Shown: one piece after another, positions 8,111 to 16,950 of the stretch | How positions within the stretch are numbered: the first letter of the stretch is position 1 | Layout: each line of letters starts with the position of its first letter | Source: JACQFV01 sp964593585 | Lineage (GTDB): Bacteria; Zixibacteria; MSB-5A5; WJJR01 | DNA length: 64,000 nt | Assembly (NCBI GenBank): GCA_964593585.1 | Contig: CAZQIZ010000013.1 | Span: 1-64,000, forward strand | Reading direction: 5' to 3' | Made by a program: the position numbers and the translations under genes | The notes under the pieces: generated by a model | What the model saw: the letters and a program-made list of their open reading frames with translations, nothing else | Told to the model about the DNA's origin: nothing | Databases searched by the model: none

Positions 8111-8684
8111 AGTCCACCTCGGATCTGCGCTCCGCCGCCTGCGGGGCGACGGCGCGCTGTTGCATGATGGCATCGCGCATCCTGGTGCGGGCCCGGGCCA
8201 GGCGCGATTTGATCGTGCCCTCCGGACAGTTCCAAATGCGCGCCAGTTCGGCGACCGTGTGCCCCTCCAGTTCGAAGAGCGTCACCAGCGAGCGGTCATC
8301 GGCTGTCAAAGCCGACATTCCCACCGACAGCCAGCGCCGCGCATCCAGACGGCCGCGCGGGTCGACCGAAATCTCCCGCGCAGGCAGCGTCGGTTCGTCA
8401 TCGTCCTTCCACGGCAGCCACTGCCGCCCCCAAGAGGGGAGCTTCGACCAGTGCTGACGGCGGGTGCGGTTGCGGAAGGCGTTGACGATGATCTGGAAAA
8501 ACCACGGACCGAAACGGCTCTCATCCTTCAGGCCGCCCAGTCCCTTCCACGCCGCCAGAATCGCATCATGATAGAGATCCTCCGCATCGGCCCGTGTCGT
8601 GCACAGACGCAGGCAGAAACGAAAGGCCGCCTCGTGGACCGGTCCCAGGAGGCGCTCAAATTGGTCGCGATCGGGCTTGGACAT
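8076..8684 (-). CDS. ECF-type RNA polymerase sigma factor
   Basis: A 202-residue sigma-70 family protein with only regions 2 and 4. Region 2 has FRFCLRLCTTRADAEDLYHDAILAAW and the conserved SRFGPWFFQIIVNAFRNRTRR. Region 4 has LTADDRSLVTLFELEGHTVAELARIWNCPEGTIKSRLARAR, the helix-turn-helix that reads the -35 element. A linker of about 40 residues separates them. It is first in the operon with the anti-sigma gene, which it overlaps by about 35 bases, and then the exported hydrolase. Target genes are unknown. Confidence 0.93.
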   Translation of the reverse strand: MSKPDRDQFERLLGPVHEAAFRFCLRLCTTRADAEDLYHDAILAAWKGLGGLKDESRFGPWFFQIIVNAFRNRTRRQHWSKLPSWGRQWLPWKDDDEPTLPAREISVDPRGRLDARRWLSVGMSALTADDRSLVTLFELEGHTVAELARIWNCPEGTIKSRLARARTRMRDAIMQQRAVAPQAAERRSEVDYGLHPNPQPTE

Positions 8685-8872
8685 GGGGCATAAGGTCGGC
8701 GATTCAGATGCCGGCCGTCAGAGAATAAGACACCCGGCGAGGGGATATGGTTGCAGGGGGCCGCAATGTGTTACGCGACAGGAGGATACGACAGGCGTGG
8801 CCCTGACGCCCCCGTCAGGGCCCGCAGTATGCACGCTCGACGCACTGAATTTCTGTCACGCGCAGACAACAA

Positions 8873-8900
8873 CAGATGCCCCGCTGCGCTCGGCATGACA
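8873..8900. repeat. Partial copy of the GTCATGCTGAGCG dispersed repeat
   Basis: CAGATGCCCCGCTGCGCTC then GGCATGACA resembles one arm of the large inverted repeat at 56592-56673 with about four mismatches. Only one arm is present. It lies in the gap between the sigma gene and the small membrane protein gene; apart from this copy, 8685-8950 holds nothing I recognise. Confidence 0.5.
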
Positions 8901-8950
8901 TGAGCGGGAGAACAGAGTATTGCGGGAGCGTTGGGCAGCGGGAATCGCGG

Positions 8951-9112
8951 CTACTTCTTCAACTCGGCGCGCAATCCCATCAGCATGCAGGCCACTCCCC
9001 AGATGCCGACGATGATGCCATAGGTCTGGCTCTTGGGATAATTCAGGAATGCCACCTCGATGAACGCGAGGACCAACAGCACCATCCCGATTCCATACCA
9101 GTTCTTTCCCAT
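8951..9112 (-). CDS. Small membrane protein, unknown function
   Basis: A 53-residue protein, MGKNWYGIG..., with two hydrophobic stretches (GMVLLVLAFIEVAFL and IIVGIWGVACMLMG) and a short charged tail (LRAELKK). The ATG at 9112 is preceded by GGAGG six bases away, which supports translation. Upstream in-frame sequence is arginine- and proline-rich and looks non-coding. It resembles no family I can name. It stands alone between the sigma operon and lon, on their strand, with a palindromic element upstream. Confidence 0.65.
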   Translation of the reverse strand: MGKNWYGIGMVLLVLAFIEVAFLNYPKSQTYGIIVGIWGVACMLMGLRAELKK

Positions 9113-9263
9113 TGCCCGCCTCCGTGTTGTGGCCGTTTGGGTCCAGTGATGCGGAAACCTCGGCGTGCGCGGGCGACTCGGCAAGGGGAAAAACGGCCGC
9201 GTGGCTTCCCGCCGAGCGGGGAATGAAAGGCAATTGTGTCCGGTATTCGTGGCGGTAACAATG

Positions 9264-9298
9264 ATTCCAGGTCCCGCGAAGTGCGCGGGACCTGGAAT
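9264..9298. repeat. Intergenic palindrome (15-bp stem)
   Basis: ATTCCAGGTCCCGCG at 9264-9278 pairs perfectly with 9284-9298 around AAGTG, and is followed by GACGACGG. It resembles the palindrome at 1461-1494. It sits downstream of lon on the minus strand but has no T-run, so it is listed as a dispersed element that might also protect the lon mRNA 3' end. Confidence 0.65.
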
Positions 9299-9382
9299 GA
9301 CGACGGTGTGGATGGCGCCGGACCCGGTGTGAGGATGTCGTCGTTGGCGCGGCGCCTGAATGACATGTCGGATGCCGATGCG

Positions 9383-11788
9383 CTAACGGCGGGCGCGTTT
9401 CTTGGCCCGCTTGGGTGTCGGTTTCTGCTTAACCGGCTCCAGGGCGTAGCGCATCACTTCCGCGACATTGGCCACCGGGATGAAAGTCACCTTCTCCTTC
9501 ACTTCCGACGGGATTTCCGTCAGGTCCTTCTCGTTGTCCTTCGGAATCAGGATTGTCGTAATCCCGGATCGGTAGGCGGCCAGCGACTTTTCCTTCAGGC
9601 CGCCGATCGGCTCGACCAGCCCTCTTAATGTGATTTCGCCGGTCATCGACAGCCGCGGCCGGACCGGCCGTTCGGTGAACATCGAGGCAATCGCCGTGGC
9701 CATGGTGATCCCGGCCGAGGGGCCATCCTTGGGGGTGGCGGCCGAGGGCACATGGACATGGACGTCGTATTCCTCGAAGGTCTTCGGGTCGATGCCCAAA
9801 AGCTTGTGGTTTGAGCGCACCCAGGAAAACGCGGTCTGCACCGACTCGCGCATGACCTCGCCGAGATGGCCGGTGTAGGTCAGGTTCTTCTTGCCGGGCA
9901 TCTTGGTGGCTTCGACCCAGATGATGTCGCCGCCGGCCGAGGTCCAGGCCAGTCCCGGAACCACCCCGATCTGGCCGGTGCGCGAGACAAACTCGGGGAT
10001 GTACTTCACCGGCCCGAGGTAGCTGGGCAGATCCTTGCCGTGGACGGTGGTCTTGCCGCGTTTGCCGGTGGCCACCTTGCGCGCCACCTTGCGGCAGACC
10101 GTGGCGATCTCGCGGTTGAGATTGCGCACCCCCGACTCGCGGGTGTAGTCGCGCAGAATGCGCGCCAGCGCCTCGTCGGTGATCGACAGGTGCGAGGCCT
10201 TGAGGCCATGGTTCTCGCGCTCGCGCGCCAGCAGGTAGCGTTTGGCGATCTGGATCTTTTCCAGATCGGTGTACCCCGGCATCTCGATGACTTCCATGCG
10301 GTCGCGCAGAACCGACGGGATCGGATAGAGCAGATTGGCGGTGGTGATGAACATCACTGACGACAAATCGAAGCCGACGTCGAGGTAGTGATCCGAGAAC
10401 ATGTTGTTCTGTTCCGGATCGAGGACTTCCAACAGGGCCGAGGCCGGGTCGCCGCGGAAATCGGCGCCGAGCTTGTCGATCTCGTCGAGCATGAAGACCG
10501 GGTTCTTCGATCCGGCGCGTCGCAGCCCCTGAATGATTCGTCCGGGCAGCGCGCCAATGTAAGTGCGGCGGTGTCCGCGGATCTCGGCCTCATCGCGCAT
10601 GCCGCCCAGCGAGACACGCTCGAACTTGCGGCCCATGGCGCGCGCGATCGAGCGCCCCAGCGAAGTCTTGCCGACCCCGGGCGGGCCGACGAAGCAGAGG
10701 ATCGGACCCTTCACCGAGTCCTTCAGCTTGCGCACCGCGAGGAATTCGAGGATGCGATCCTTGACCTTCTCGAGGCCGTAATGGTCTTCGTCGAGGACGG
10801 TCTGCGCGTGCTTGATCTCGAGATTGTCGTCGGTTCGCTTGTCCCACGGCAGCGAGACCAGCCAGTCGATGTAGGTGCGGGTGACGGTGTATTCGGCCGA
10901 GGCGGTGTTCATGCGTTCGAGGCGCTCGAGTTCCTTTTCGGCCGCCTCGCGTGCCTGGTCGGTCATGCGCGCGTCGATGATCTTCTGACGGAATTCCTCG
11001 ACATCGCGCGCGTGATCGTCCTGCTCGCCCAGCTCCTTCTGGATCGCCTTCAACTGCTCGCGCAGGATGTATTCCTTCTGCATCTTCCCCATCTCGGAGG
11101 CGGCCTGCGACTGGATCTTGCGCGACAGTTCGAGGACCTCGATTTCCTTGTTGAGATGGGCGGTGACCTTTTCGAGGCGCGGCAGGATGGCCAGCGTTTC
11201 GAGTACTTCCTGCTTCTGCGCGGTGTTGATGTTAATGTTGGCGGCGATCAGATCGGCGAGCTTCCCCGGCTCCTCGGTATTCATCGCCGTGACCTGCAGC
11301 TCCTCCGACAGGTTGGGCGACAGATCGACCGCCTTTTTCACCAGCTCGACGGTGTTGCGCATGGCGGCCTCGATCGGCACGCCGCGGCTGGTGTCGTCGT
11401 CGTGGGTGACGATGCGCGCGACGATAAACGGCGACTCGCGCACCACCTCGGTGATCGAAAACCGCGTCATCCCCTGCACCAGGCAGCGCACCGAGCCGTC
11501 GGGGAAACGCAGCATCTTCAGGATCGAACCGACCGTGCCGAAGCGATAGAGCCCATCGACATCGGGATCATTCTGATCGGGATTGCGCTGCGCCATCAGG
11601 CCGATGAGACGGCCGCGCATCAGGGTCTGGTCGATGAGACGGGCGTATTTCTGTTCGGTGATCAGAAGCGGCGAAACCATGCCGGGAAAGACCACCGTGC
11701 CCTTGGTGGGCAGAATCGGCAGTTGATCGAGTTCGGCGGTGGGCACGCCGCCATTCTTAGGTGGTGCTTCGGTGGCGATAATGGCCAT
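9383..11788 (-). CDS. lon: ATP-dependent protease Lon
   Basis: An 801-residue LonA-type cytoplasmic protease that degrades misfolded and regulatory proteins. Order: N-terminal LAN domain (LPILPTKGTVVFPGMVSPL), a long helical region, the AAA+ module with Walker A GPPGVGKTS near residue 370 and FMLDEIDKLG as Walker B, then the protease domain with catalytic Ser in PKDGPSAGITMA near 690 and the Lys in GGLKEKSLAA near 732. The C-terminus is basic. The ATG at 11788 is chosen because it gives MAIIATEAPP with a GAGGGA site about eight bases upstream. A longer frame to 11947 has no family-like sequence. It ends about 270 bp before the small membrane protein gene. Confidence 0.96.
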   Translation of the reverse strand: MAIIATEAPPKNGGVPTAELDQLPILPTKGTVVFPGMVSPLLITEQKYARLIDQTLMRGRLIGLMAQRNPDQNDPDVDGLYRFGTVGSILKMLRFPDGSVRCLVQGMTRFSITEVVRESPFIVARIVTHDDDTSRGVPIEAAMRNTVELVKKAVDLSPNLSEELQVTAMNTEEPGKLADLIAANININTAQKQEVLETLAILPRLEKVTAHLNKEIEVLELSRKIQSQAASEMGKMQKEYILREQLKAIQKELGEQDDHARDVEEFRQKIIDARMTDQAREAAEKELERLERMNTASAEYTVTRTYIDWLVSLPWDKRTDDNLEIKHAQTVLDEDHYGLEKVKDRILEFLAVRKLKDSVKGPILCFVGPPGVGKTSLGRSIARAMGRKFERVSLGGMRDEAEIRGHRRTYIGALPGRIIQGLRRAGSKNPVFMLDEIDKLGADFRGDPASALLEVLDPEQNNMFSDHYLDVGFDLSSVMFITTANLLYPIPSVLRDRMEVIEMPGYTDLEKIQIAKRYLLARERENHGLKASHLSITDEALARILRDYTRESGVRNLNREIATVCRKVARKVATGKRGKTTVHGKDLPSYLGPVKYIPEFVSRTGQIGVVPGLAWTSAGGDIIWVEATKMPGKKNLTYTGHLGEVMRESVQTAFSWVRSNHKLLGIDPKTFEEYDVHVHVPSAATPKDGPSAGITMATAIASMFTERPVRPRLSMTGEITLRGLVEPIGGLKEKSLAAYRSGITTILIPKDNEKDLTEIPSEVKEKVTFIPVANVAEVMRYALEPVKQKPTPKRAKKRARR

Positions 11789-11909
11789 GGATTTGTCCCT
11801 CGCAAGCGCCGGCCGTCGTCCCCGCCGTGGCGGGGTCCGCATATACATTATATGTCGGACTGGCCGGTCTGTGCGTTTAACAACCGGGCGGACGGCGGGT
11901 TCCCCCGCC

Positions 11910-13931
11910 TCAGGGCAATGTGTCAGACATCCGGCTGAGGGAATCAAGCAGCATCTGCGCCGCCGGATGGCGGTCGCCGGGAGCGGTCAGCGCCTGGTAG
12001 CGGTCCAGGCACCGTCGCGCGTCATCCAACTTGCCGCCGTTGATCGCCACCCGGGCGGCATTCAGCCAGGCCACCGGCGCTTCGGGTGTCAGGCGCAAGG
12101 CCTGCGTGATGGCGGACTCGGCTTCCGATTGCTGATTCAACTCCAAGGCGCAGACGGCGATGGCGTTGAGGATGCCGGCATCGTTCGAGTTCAATTGCGC
12201 GGCGCGACGCAGAACCGGCAACGCCTCGGCCGATTTGCCGGAGGCCAAAAGCGCGGTGCCATAACGGTAGATGTAGGTTGGATTGGCGGCATCCAAACGC
12301 GCCGCCGTCTCGGCGTGCGGCAACGCCTCGGCATGCTGCCCGATGTCGCCGTAGGTCAGAGAGAGTCCATAGTGGGCGGCGGCGTTGGCGGAGTCGCGCT
12401 CGAGCACGGTGTTGTACCAATGAATCGCCTCGGTGTAGCGACGCAGGTTATAGTAGGCGGCGGCAATGTTGAGACGGTAGCGGGTGTTCTCGCTGACGGC
12501 CAGCGCGGAGCGGTAGTGACGCAATGCGCCTTCGTAGTCGTCGGCACGACGGTAATGCTGCGCGAGGATCTCGTGGCCATAGTCGGAGCGTGAATCATCC
12601 AGCTCCAACAGTGCCTCAAACCGGCGCAGTTCGGCGTTGCCGTCGGCGGAATACGAGAGCCACAGCGACGCCGAGAGGATCGCGATCACCATGGCGCTGT
12701 GACGCAAGGGGCCGGACAGGCGGTTCAATGCCAACGCGATTCCCGCCAGCGCCGGCGCGCAGAGAAGCGCATACAGGTCCCAGTCGCGCGCCCAGCCCAG
12801 TTTCGGATCGATCACGAATCCGGCCAGGATCGGCAACCCGGCGGCAAGCAGCCAGAAACCGAGCGCGCTTGTGGATGGACGCGTCGCGCGTTGCAGCGCC
12901 GCGCCGCCGTGGCGCAGGAGCCAAGCCGCGCCAATCACCAGAAACGCCGGCGTCAAGAGAAGCCAGGCGTTGAGCGTGTCGAGCAGATGCGCGGTGGAAA
13001 ACAGCCCATACTCATGCGGTGGTTTGGAGACCAGGGTCATGAAGAAGTGTCCGCCGGAGACGCCGGTCAATTCGACCTGAAACCAATAGAACGCGCCGAT
13101 CACTCCGCCGCCGAATAGCAGCGCGAGCGCCGCAAACATCCAAGCGGCGCGTTGCCTCCAGCGGATTGTCCCCGTTTCGTCGCGCAGCAAGACCCACAAG
13201 GTCGCCGGAATCAGCAGGACTGCGGTCACATGCGAGAGCACGGCGAGGATCCAGAGCGCGATCACCCAGCCGGCGTCGAGACGGTGATGCCAATCCCCCC
13301 ATGCGGCCAAGGTCCAGGCGACGAAGAAGACAAACGCCGGTGTATAGGTTTCGATGTAGCCGGCGAACAGACGCACCGCGCCGAAACTCAGAAGCCAGAA
13401 GATGACACCGTGTTGTCCCTCGCCGAGGGCGCGCGGAATCAACAGCCACAGCAGCGCGACGAAGCCGATGGCGGAGAGGATCGAAACCAGACGCAACGCG
13501 TCGTAGCCGTCCAGACCCCACGACGTCGGCAGGAAACGCACCATCGCGCCGGCCACCGCCGTCGGCAGGGTCTCCGACGGCAACGCCGGGATCGCCTTCA
13601 TCGCATCCATCGCGCGCAGGGTGCCATCGCCGAGAAACGCTTCCTCGGCGCGCAAAAGCCAGGCGCCGGCGGCGGTGAGGATCAAGACGGCGGCAAGTGG
13701 GATATTGGATTCGCCGACCGATGGTCGGGCAATGGCCACAAAGGCGATGCCCGCCAGCAACAGGATGAAGAAACCGATGCGGATTTCCGAGGCGGCAAAG
13801 GCCAGCAGGTTGACACCCCACCAGCGCTCATCGGGCGCCGAACTGGCCAGGAGCATGATGACACCCCAGACGACCAGCGCCACCAAGGCGGCGCGGCGAT
13901 CACGGGCGAAATCGGAGATGGCGCCGGACAT
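11910..13931 (-). CDS. Multispanning membrane protein with C-terminal TPR repeats
   Basis: A 673-residue protein. Residues about 15-430 form roughly ten or more hydrophobic segments with an acidic residue pair early on (LRAEEAFLGDGTLRAMD), a layout seen in GT-C type glycosyltransferases and oligosaccharyltransferase-like proteins. Residues about 455-670 are tetratricopeptide repeats (DYEGALRHYRSALA, YTEAIHWYNTVLERD, NAAAHYGLSLTYGDIG, SEAESAITQALRLTP). A membrane-sugar-transfer role is only a guess: no catalytic motif can be assigned with confidence. The stop lies about 120 bp upstream of the lon start, and the gene follows the YchF gene closely (20-bp gap), so the three minus-strand genes may be co-transcribed. 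Confidence 0.75.
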   Translation of the reverse strand: MSGAISDFARDRRAALVALVVWGVIMLLASSAPDERWWGVNLLAFAASEIRIGFFILLLAGIAFVAIARPSVGESNIPLAAVLILTAAGAWLLRAEEAFLGDGTLRAMDAMKAIPALPSETLPTAVAGAMVRFLPTSWGLDGYDALRLVSILSAIGFVALLWLLIPRALGEGQHGVIFWLLSFGAVRLFAGYIETYTPAFVFFVAWTLAAWGDWHHRLDAGWVIALWILAVLSHVTAVLLIPATLWVLLRDETGTIRWRQRAAWMFAALALLFGGGVIGAFYWFQVELTGVSGGHFFMTLVSKPPHEYGLFSTAHLLDTLNAWLLLTPAFLVIGAAWLLRHGGAALQRATRPSTSALGFWLLAAGLPILAGFVIDPKLGWARDWDLYALLCAPALAGIALALNRLSGPLRHSAMVIAILSASLWLSYSADGNAELRRFEALLELDDSRSDYGHEILAQHYRRADDYEGALRHYRSALAVSENTRYRLNIAAAYYNLRRYTEAIHWYNTVLERDSANAAAHYGLSLTYGDIGQHAEALPHAETAARLDAANPTYIYRYGTALLASGKSAEALPVLRRAAQLNSNDAGILNAIAVCALELNQQSEAESAITQALRLTPEAPVAWLNAARVAINGGKLDDARRCLDRYQALTAPGDRHPAAQMLLDSLSRMSDTLP

Positions 13932-13951
13932 CGGGATCGATCAGCGGAAGT

Positions 13952-15001
13952 TCAGACGTTGAATCGGAAGAGGATGTAGTCGCCATCGACCACGACATAC
14001 TCCTTGCCTTCCAGGCGCGACTTCCCCGCCTTCTTCGCCGCGGCCAGCGAGCCGAGCGCGAGCAGATCGTCGACCGGGGTCACTTCGGCGCGAATGAAGC
14101 CCTGCTCAAAGTCGGAGTGGATGACGCCGGCCGCCTCGGGCGCAGTGGCGCCGCGACGCACCGTCCAGGCGTGCACGTCCTTCTCCGACCCGCCGGTGAA
14201 GAATGTGATGAGGCCCAACAGTGAATAACAGGCGGCGATCATACCATCGAGCGCCGAGACCGAGAGTTGATAGTCGGACATGAAGGCGGCGCGGTCGGCG
14301 GGATCGAGGGTGGCGAGCTCGGCTTCGAGTTTGCCGCGGATGATGTGCACCGCCGCATGCGGCCCAAGCTGAAGCGCGGCGGCCCACTCCTCGGCGCTTT
14401 TCGCCGAGCCATCGTCGCCGGCGTTGATCAGCGCCATCACCGGCATGCCGGAGACAAAGCCGTAGCCGCGGATGAGCTTCTTCTCGACGGCGGAGACGGG
14501 CACCAGGCGAATCGGCTGCCCCTCCTCCAGCGCCTTCTGGCAGCGCAACAGCGTATCGTATTCGAGCTTGTTGTCCATCCGTCCTGATTCGATTTCCTTG
14601 GCCAGACGCGTCATTCGCTTTTCGACCACGGCCAGATCGGCGAGGATCAGCTCGTCGGCGATTGTGTGCCAATCCTTCACCGGGTCGGCCTTGTCGCCGA
14701 AATCGCGCAGCACGACCACCAGCATGTCGAGGTCGCGGATCGCCGGCGGCAACAACTGCACTTCGCTGGCGTCGCCGGTGAGCGCCGGGAAATCGATGTA
14801 CTCAATCTCGGCGCTGACCTTCTTCGGCGGCTGGAAGAGGGCAAAGAGGCGGTCAAGCCGCTCGTCGGGCACCTTGACCATGATGCGACGAACTTCCTCG
14901 CGCCCGAGGTAGGCGTCGACATCGGCGTTGGCGCCGGCGACGGCGTTGTAGATGGTCGTCTTGCCCGACTTGCTGTGTCCAATGATGCCGACTTTGAGCA
15001 T
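13952..15001 (-). CDS. ychF: Divergent YchF/OLA1-like GTP/ATP-binding protein
   Basis: A 349-residue Obg-related NTPase. The C-terminal TGS-like domain is typical of YchF: TVRRGATAPEAAGVIHSDFEQGFIRAEV then LEGKEYVVVDGDYILFRFNV. The N-terminus is unusual. The P-loop reads GHSKSGKTT instead of the usual GxPNVGKST, the G3-like site is IDFPALTG rather than a clear D-x-A-G-L, and the specificity-loop position reads NAGDDG. YchF proteins bind ribosomes and favour ATP. This one looks like a diverged paralogue, so the usual activity should not be assumed. It starts eight bases after the preceding small gene, on the same strand. Confidence 0.8.
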   Translation of the reverse strand: MLKVGIIGHSKSGKTTIYNAVAGANADVDAYLGREEVRRIMVKVPDERLDRLFALFQPPKKVSAEIEYIDFPALTGDASEVQLLPPAIRDLDMLVVVLRDFGDKADPVKDWHTIADELILADLAVVEKRMTRLAKEIESGRMDNKLEYDTLLRCQKALEEGQPIRLVPVSAVEKKLIRGYGFVSGMPVMALINAGDDGSAKSAEEWAAALQLGPHAAVHIIRGKLEAELATLDPADRAAFMSDYQLSVSALDGMIAACYSLLGLITFFTGGSEKDVHAWTVRRGATAPEAAGVIHSDFEQGFIRAEVTPVDDLLALGSLAAAKKAGKSRLEGKEYVVVDGDYILFRFNV

Positions 15002-15008
15002 GGTGTCC

Positions 15009-15413
15009 TTACGGGGTCTTTTCCTCGGCGGTGGGATAGAAGCGTCGCGCAGGGATGGTCGGGTCGATGTTGTAGATTTTGCACTGCCTTTGAATCACCG
15101 CCAAGTGCCCCAGCCCCGCCTCGAGGGCGCGGCGCAGGGTGCGGCGGACCTGCTCGGAGATATTCCCCAGTTTGTACCGTTCCTTGATGGTGATCAACGC
15201 CAGCACTTCCGGGTCTTCGTGCAGGCCGCCGGGGGTGGCCTTGGGTTGGAAGCCCATCTGCTTCTGCGAGGCGACAATCTGCGCGGTGAACTCGTCGATG
15301 GCGCGCGAAACCTTCAGTTTCTTGGCCGCCAATTCGCCCAGATCCTGCAGGATGGTCATCTGTTCGTCGGTCAGACCGGCGATCACCTCATCAGTGAGTT
15401 GGACATTCTCCAT
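15009..15413 (-). CDS. Hypothetical protein upstream of ychF-like gene
   Basis: A 134-residue soluble protein beginning MENVQLTDEVIAGL. It is mostly helical by composition (LTDEQMTILQDLGELAAKKLKVSRAIDEF) and ends with PARRFYPTAEEKTP. No family is recognised. The start at 15413 is chosen because upstream in-frame residues are basic and low in hydrophobics; a GGGAGCACGCC lies just before the ATG. It is directly upstream of the YchF-like gene with an 8-bp gap, so the two are probably in one operon and may act together. Confidence 0.7.
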   Translation of the reverse strand: MENVQLTDEVIAGLTDEQMTILQDLGELAAKKLKVSRAIDEFTAQIVASQKQMGFQPKATPGGLHEDPEVLALITIKERYKLGNISEQVRRTLRRALEAGLGHLAVIQRQCKIYNIDPTIPARRFYPTAEEKTP

Positions 15414-15553
15414 GGCGTGCTCCCTTCGGCTCCGACGTGCCCCGTCAAGATACGCCAGCGCCGCAGTCGAATCCAACGCGGCCGTGAGATTTTTCGGGCG
15501 TTGGCGCGGCGATTGACGGTTGCGAAGCGACGCCGGGGCGCCATCTTTCCGGC

Positions 15554-16891
15554 ATGTCGATTCTGGAGCGCGCCGCCGAGGGATTGACCCGCTGGTCGAT
15601 CCGCTGGATCCCCAACTCGTTTATCATCGCCTGCCTGCTGACGCTGATCGTCCTGGGGGCGGCCATGACGCTGACGGGCGCGTCGCTGTCCGCCTGCATT
15701 GGTTTCTGGGGCGACGGTTTCTGGTCGCTACTGTCGTTCGGCATGCAGATGTGCCTGGTGGTGTTCACCGGGTATGTGGTGGCGGTCTCCCCGCCGGTGC
15801 GTCGGCTGCTGCGGATGGTGGCGCGGATTCCCCGCGGTCCGAAATCGGCGATCGCGGCGATGACGGTGATCTCGCTTTTGCTGTCCTGGTTTCACTGGGG
15901 GCTGTCGATCGTCGGCGCGGCGTTGATGGTGCGTTTCATCGCCGCCGAGCGCCGCGATGTCGACTATCGCCTGCTGGTGGCCTGCGCCTATCTGGGCATG
16001 GGCTGCACCTGGCACGCCGGGTTGTCCGCGTCGGCGTCGCTTCTGGTCGCCACCCCGGGGCATTTTCTCGAACAGCAGATGGGGCTCATCCCGGTCGGCG
16101 AGACCATCTTCTCACCGTTCAACCTGATCCTGGTGGCGGCGGTTTTTCTGTTTCTGACGCTGTTTACCCCGCTTCTGCATCCCCGTCGGGAGAAGACTAA
16201 CGCGATCGATCCGCAACTGCTGGCCGGTTTCGAGGACTTCGAAACACAGGCGCGTCCGCAGGCACCCACGCCCTCGGAGCGGCTGGAGCATTCCTATCTG
16301 ATGAACGCGATCTTCGGACTGCTCGGGTTGGCTTGGGTGATCGGGCATTTCATCATCCGCCGCGGCGCGCTGACGCTCGATGCCTTCAACTTCACCGCGC
16401 TGTTTGTCGGGATTCTGCTGCATCCAAGCACCGCCTCATTCCTGCGCGCGGCCGCCGAAGGCGGCAAACTGCTCTGGGGGATTGTGGTGCAGTTTCCCTT
16501 CTATGCCGGCATGTACGGCATCATCAAATCCTCCGGGCTGACCGAGACATTGGCCAACGTGCTGGTCGCGGTGGCCAGCGAGCAAACCTATCCGGCCATC
16601 GTCTATTGGTACTCGGGGATCGTGAATTACTTCGTCCCGTCGGGGGGCTCGAAGTGGGCGATCGAGGCGCCCTATATCATGGAGGCGGCCAAGACGCTGC
16701 ATGTGGCGGCGCCCAAGGCGGTGGTCGCCTATGCCTGGGGCGACATGGCCACCGATCTGATCCAGCCCTTCTGGGCCCTGCCGCTCCTGTCGGTTGCCAA
16801 GCTCGACTTCAAGGACATCATGGGGTATGAGATCATCATCTTCTGCGCCTACGCGTTGATCGTGACCTGCGCCTTCCTGTTTTTCATTTGA
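15554..16891 (+). CDS. atoE: Short-chain fatty acid transporter, AtoE family
   Basis: A 445-residue inner-membrane transporter with about 11-12 hydrophobic segments. Family-like stretches include TRWSIRWIPNSFIIACLLT at the N-terminus, LSWFHWGLSIVGAALMVRF, GLSASASLLVATPGHFLE and near the end NYFVPSGGSKWAIEAPYI plus AWGDMATDLIQPFWALPLL. AtoE carries short-chain fatty acids such as acetoacetate or butyrate. In other bacteria it often sits beside acetoacetyl-CoA transferase genes, none of which are here. It is divergent from the 15009-15413 gene and has no operon partner. Confidence 0.9.
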   Translation: MSILERAAEGLTRWSIRWIPNSFIIACLLTLIVLGAAMTLTGASLSACIGFWGDGFWSLLSFGMQMCLVVFTGYVVAVSPPVRRLLRMVARIPRGPKSAIAAMTVISLLLSWFHWGLSIVGAALMVRFIAAERRDVDYRLLVACAYLGMGCTWHAGLSASASLLVATPGHFLEQQMGLIPVGETIFSPFNLILVAAVFLFLTLFTPLLHPRREKTNAIDPQLLAGFEDFETQARPQAPTPSERLEHSYLMNAIFGLLGLAWVIGHFIIRRGALTLDAFNFTALFVGILLHPSTASFLRAAAEGGKLLWGIVVQFPFYAGMYGIIKSSGLTETLANVLVAVASEQTYPAIVYWYSGIVNYFVPSGGSKWAIEAPYIMEAAKTLHVAAPKAVVAYAWGDMATDLIQPFWALPLLSVAKLDFKDIMGYEIIIFCAYALIVTCAFLFFI

Positions 16892-16950
16892 GTGTCAGCC
16901 GCACACGCAGCCGCCGCTGATTTCCGGCCGTAAATGCGTATCATAGACGT

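Noticed and set aside
10388..11938. 516-codon plus-strand ORF opposite lon
   Set aside because: Shadow frame of lon, no domains.
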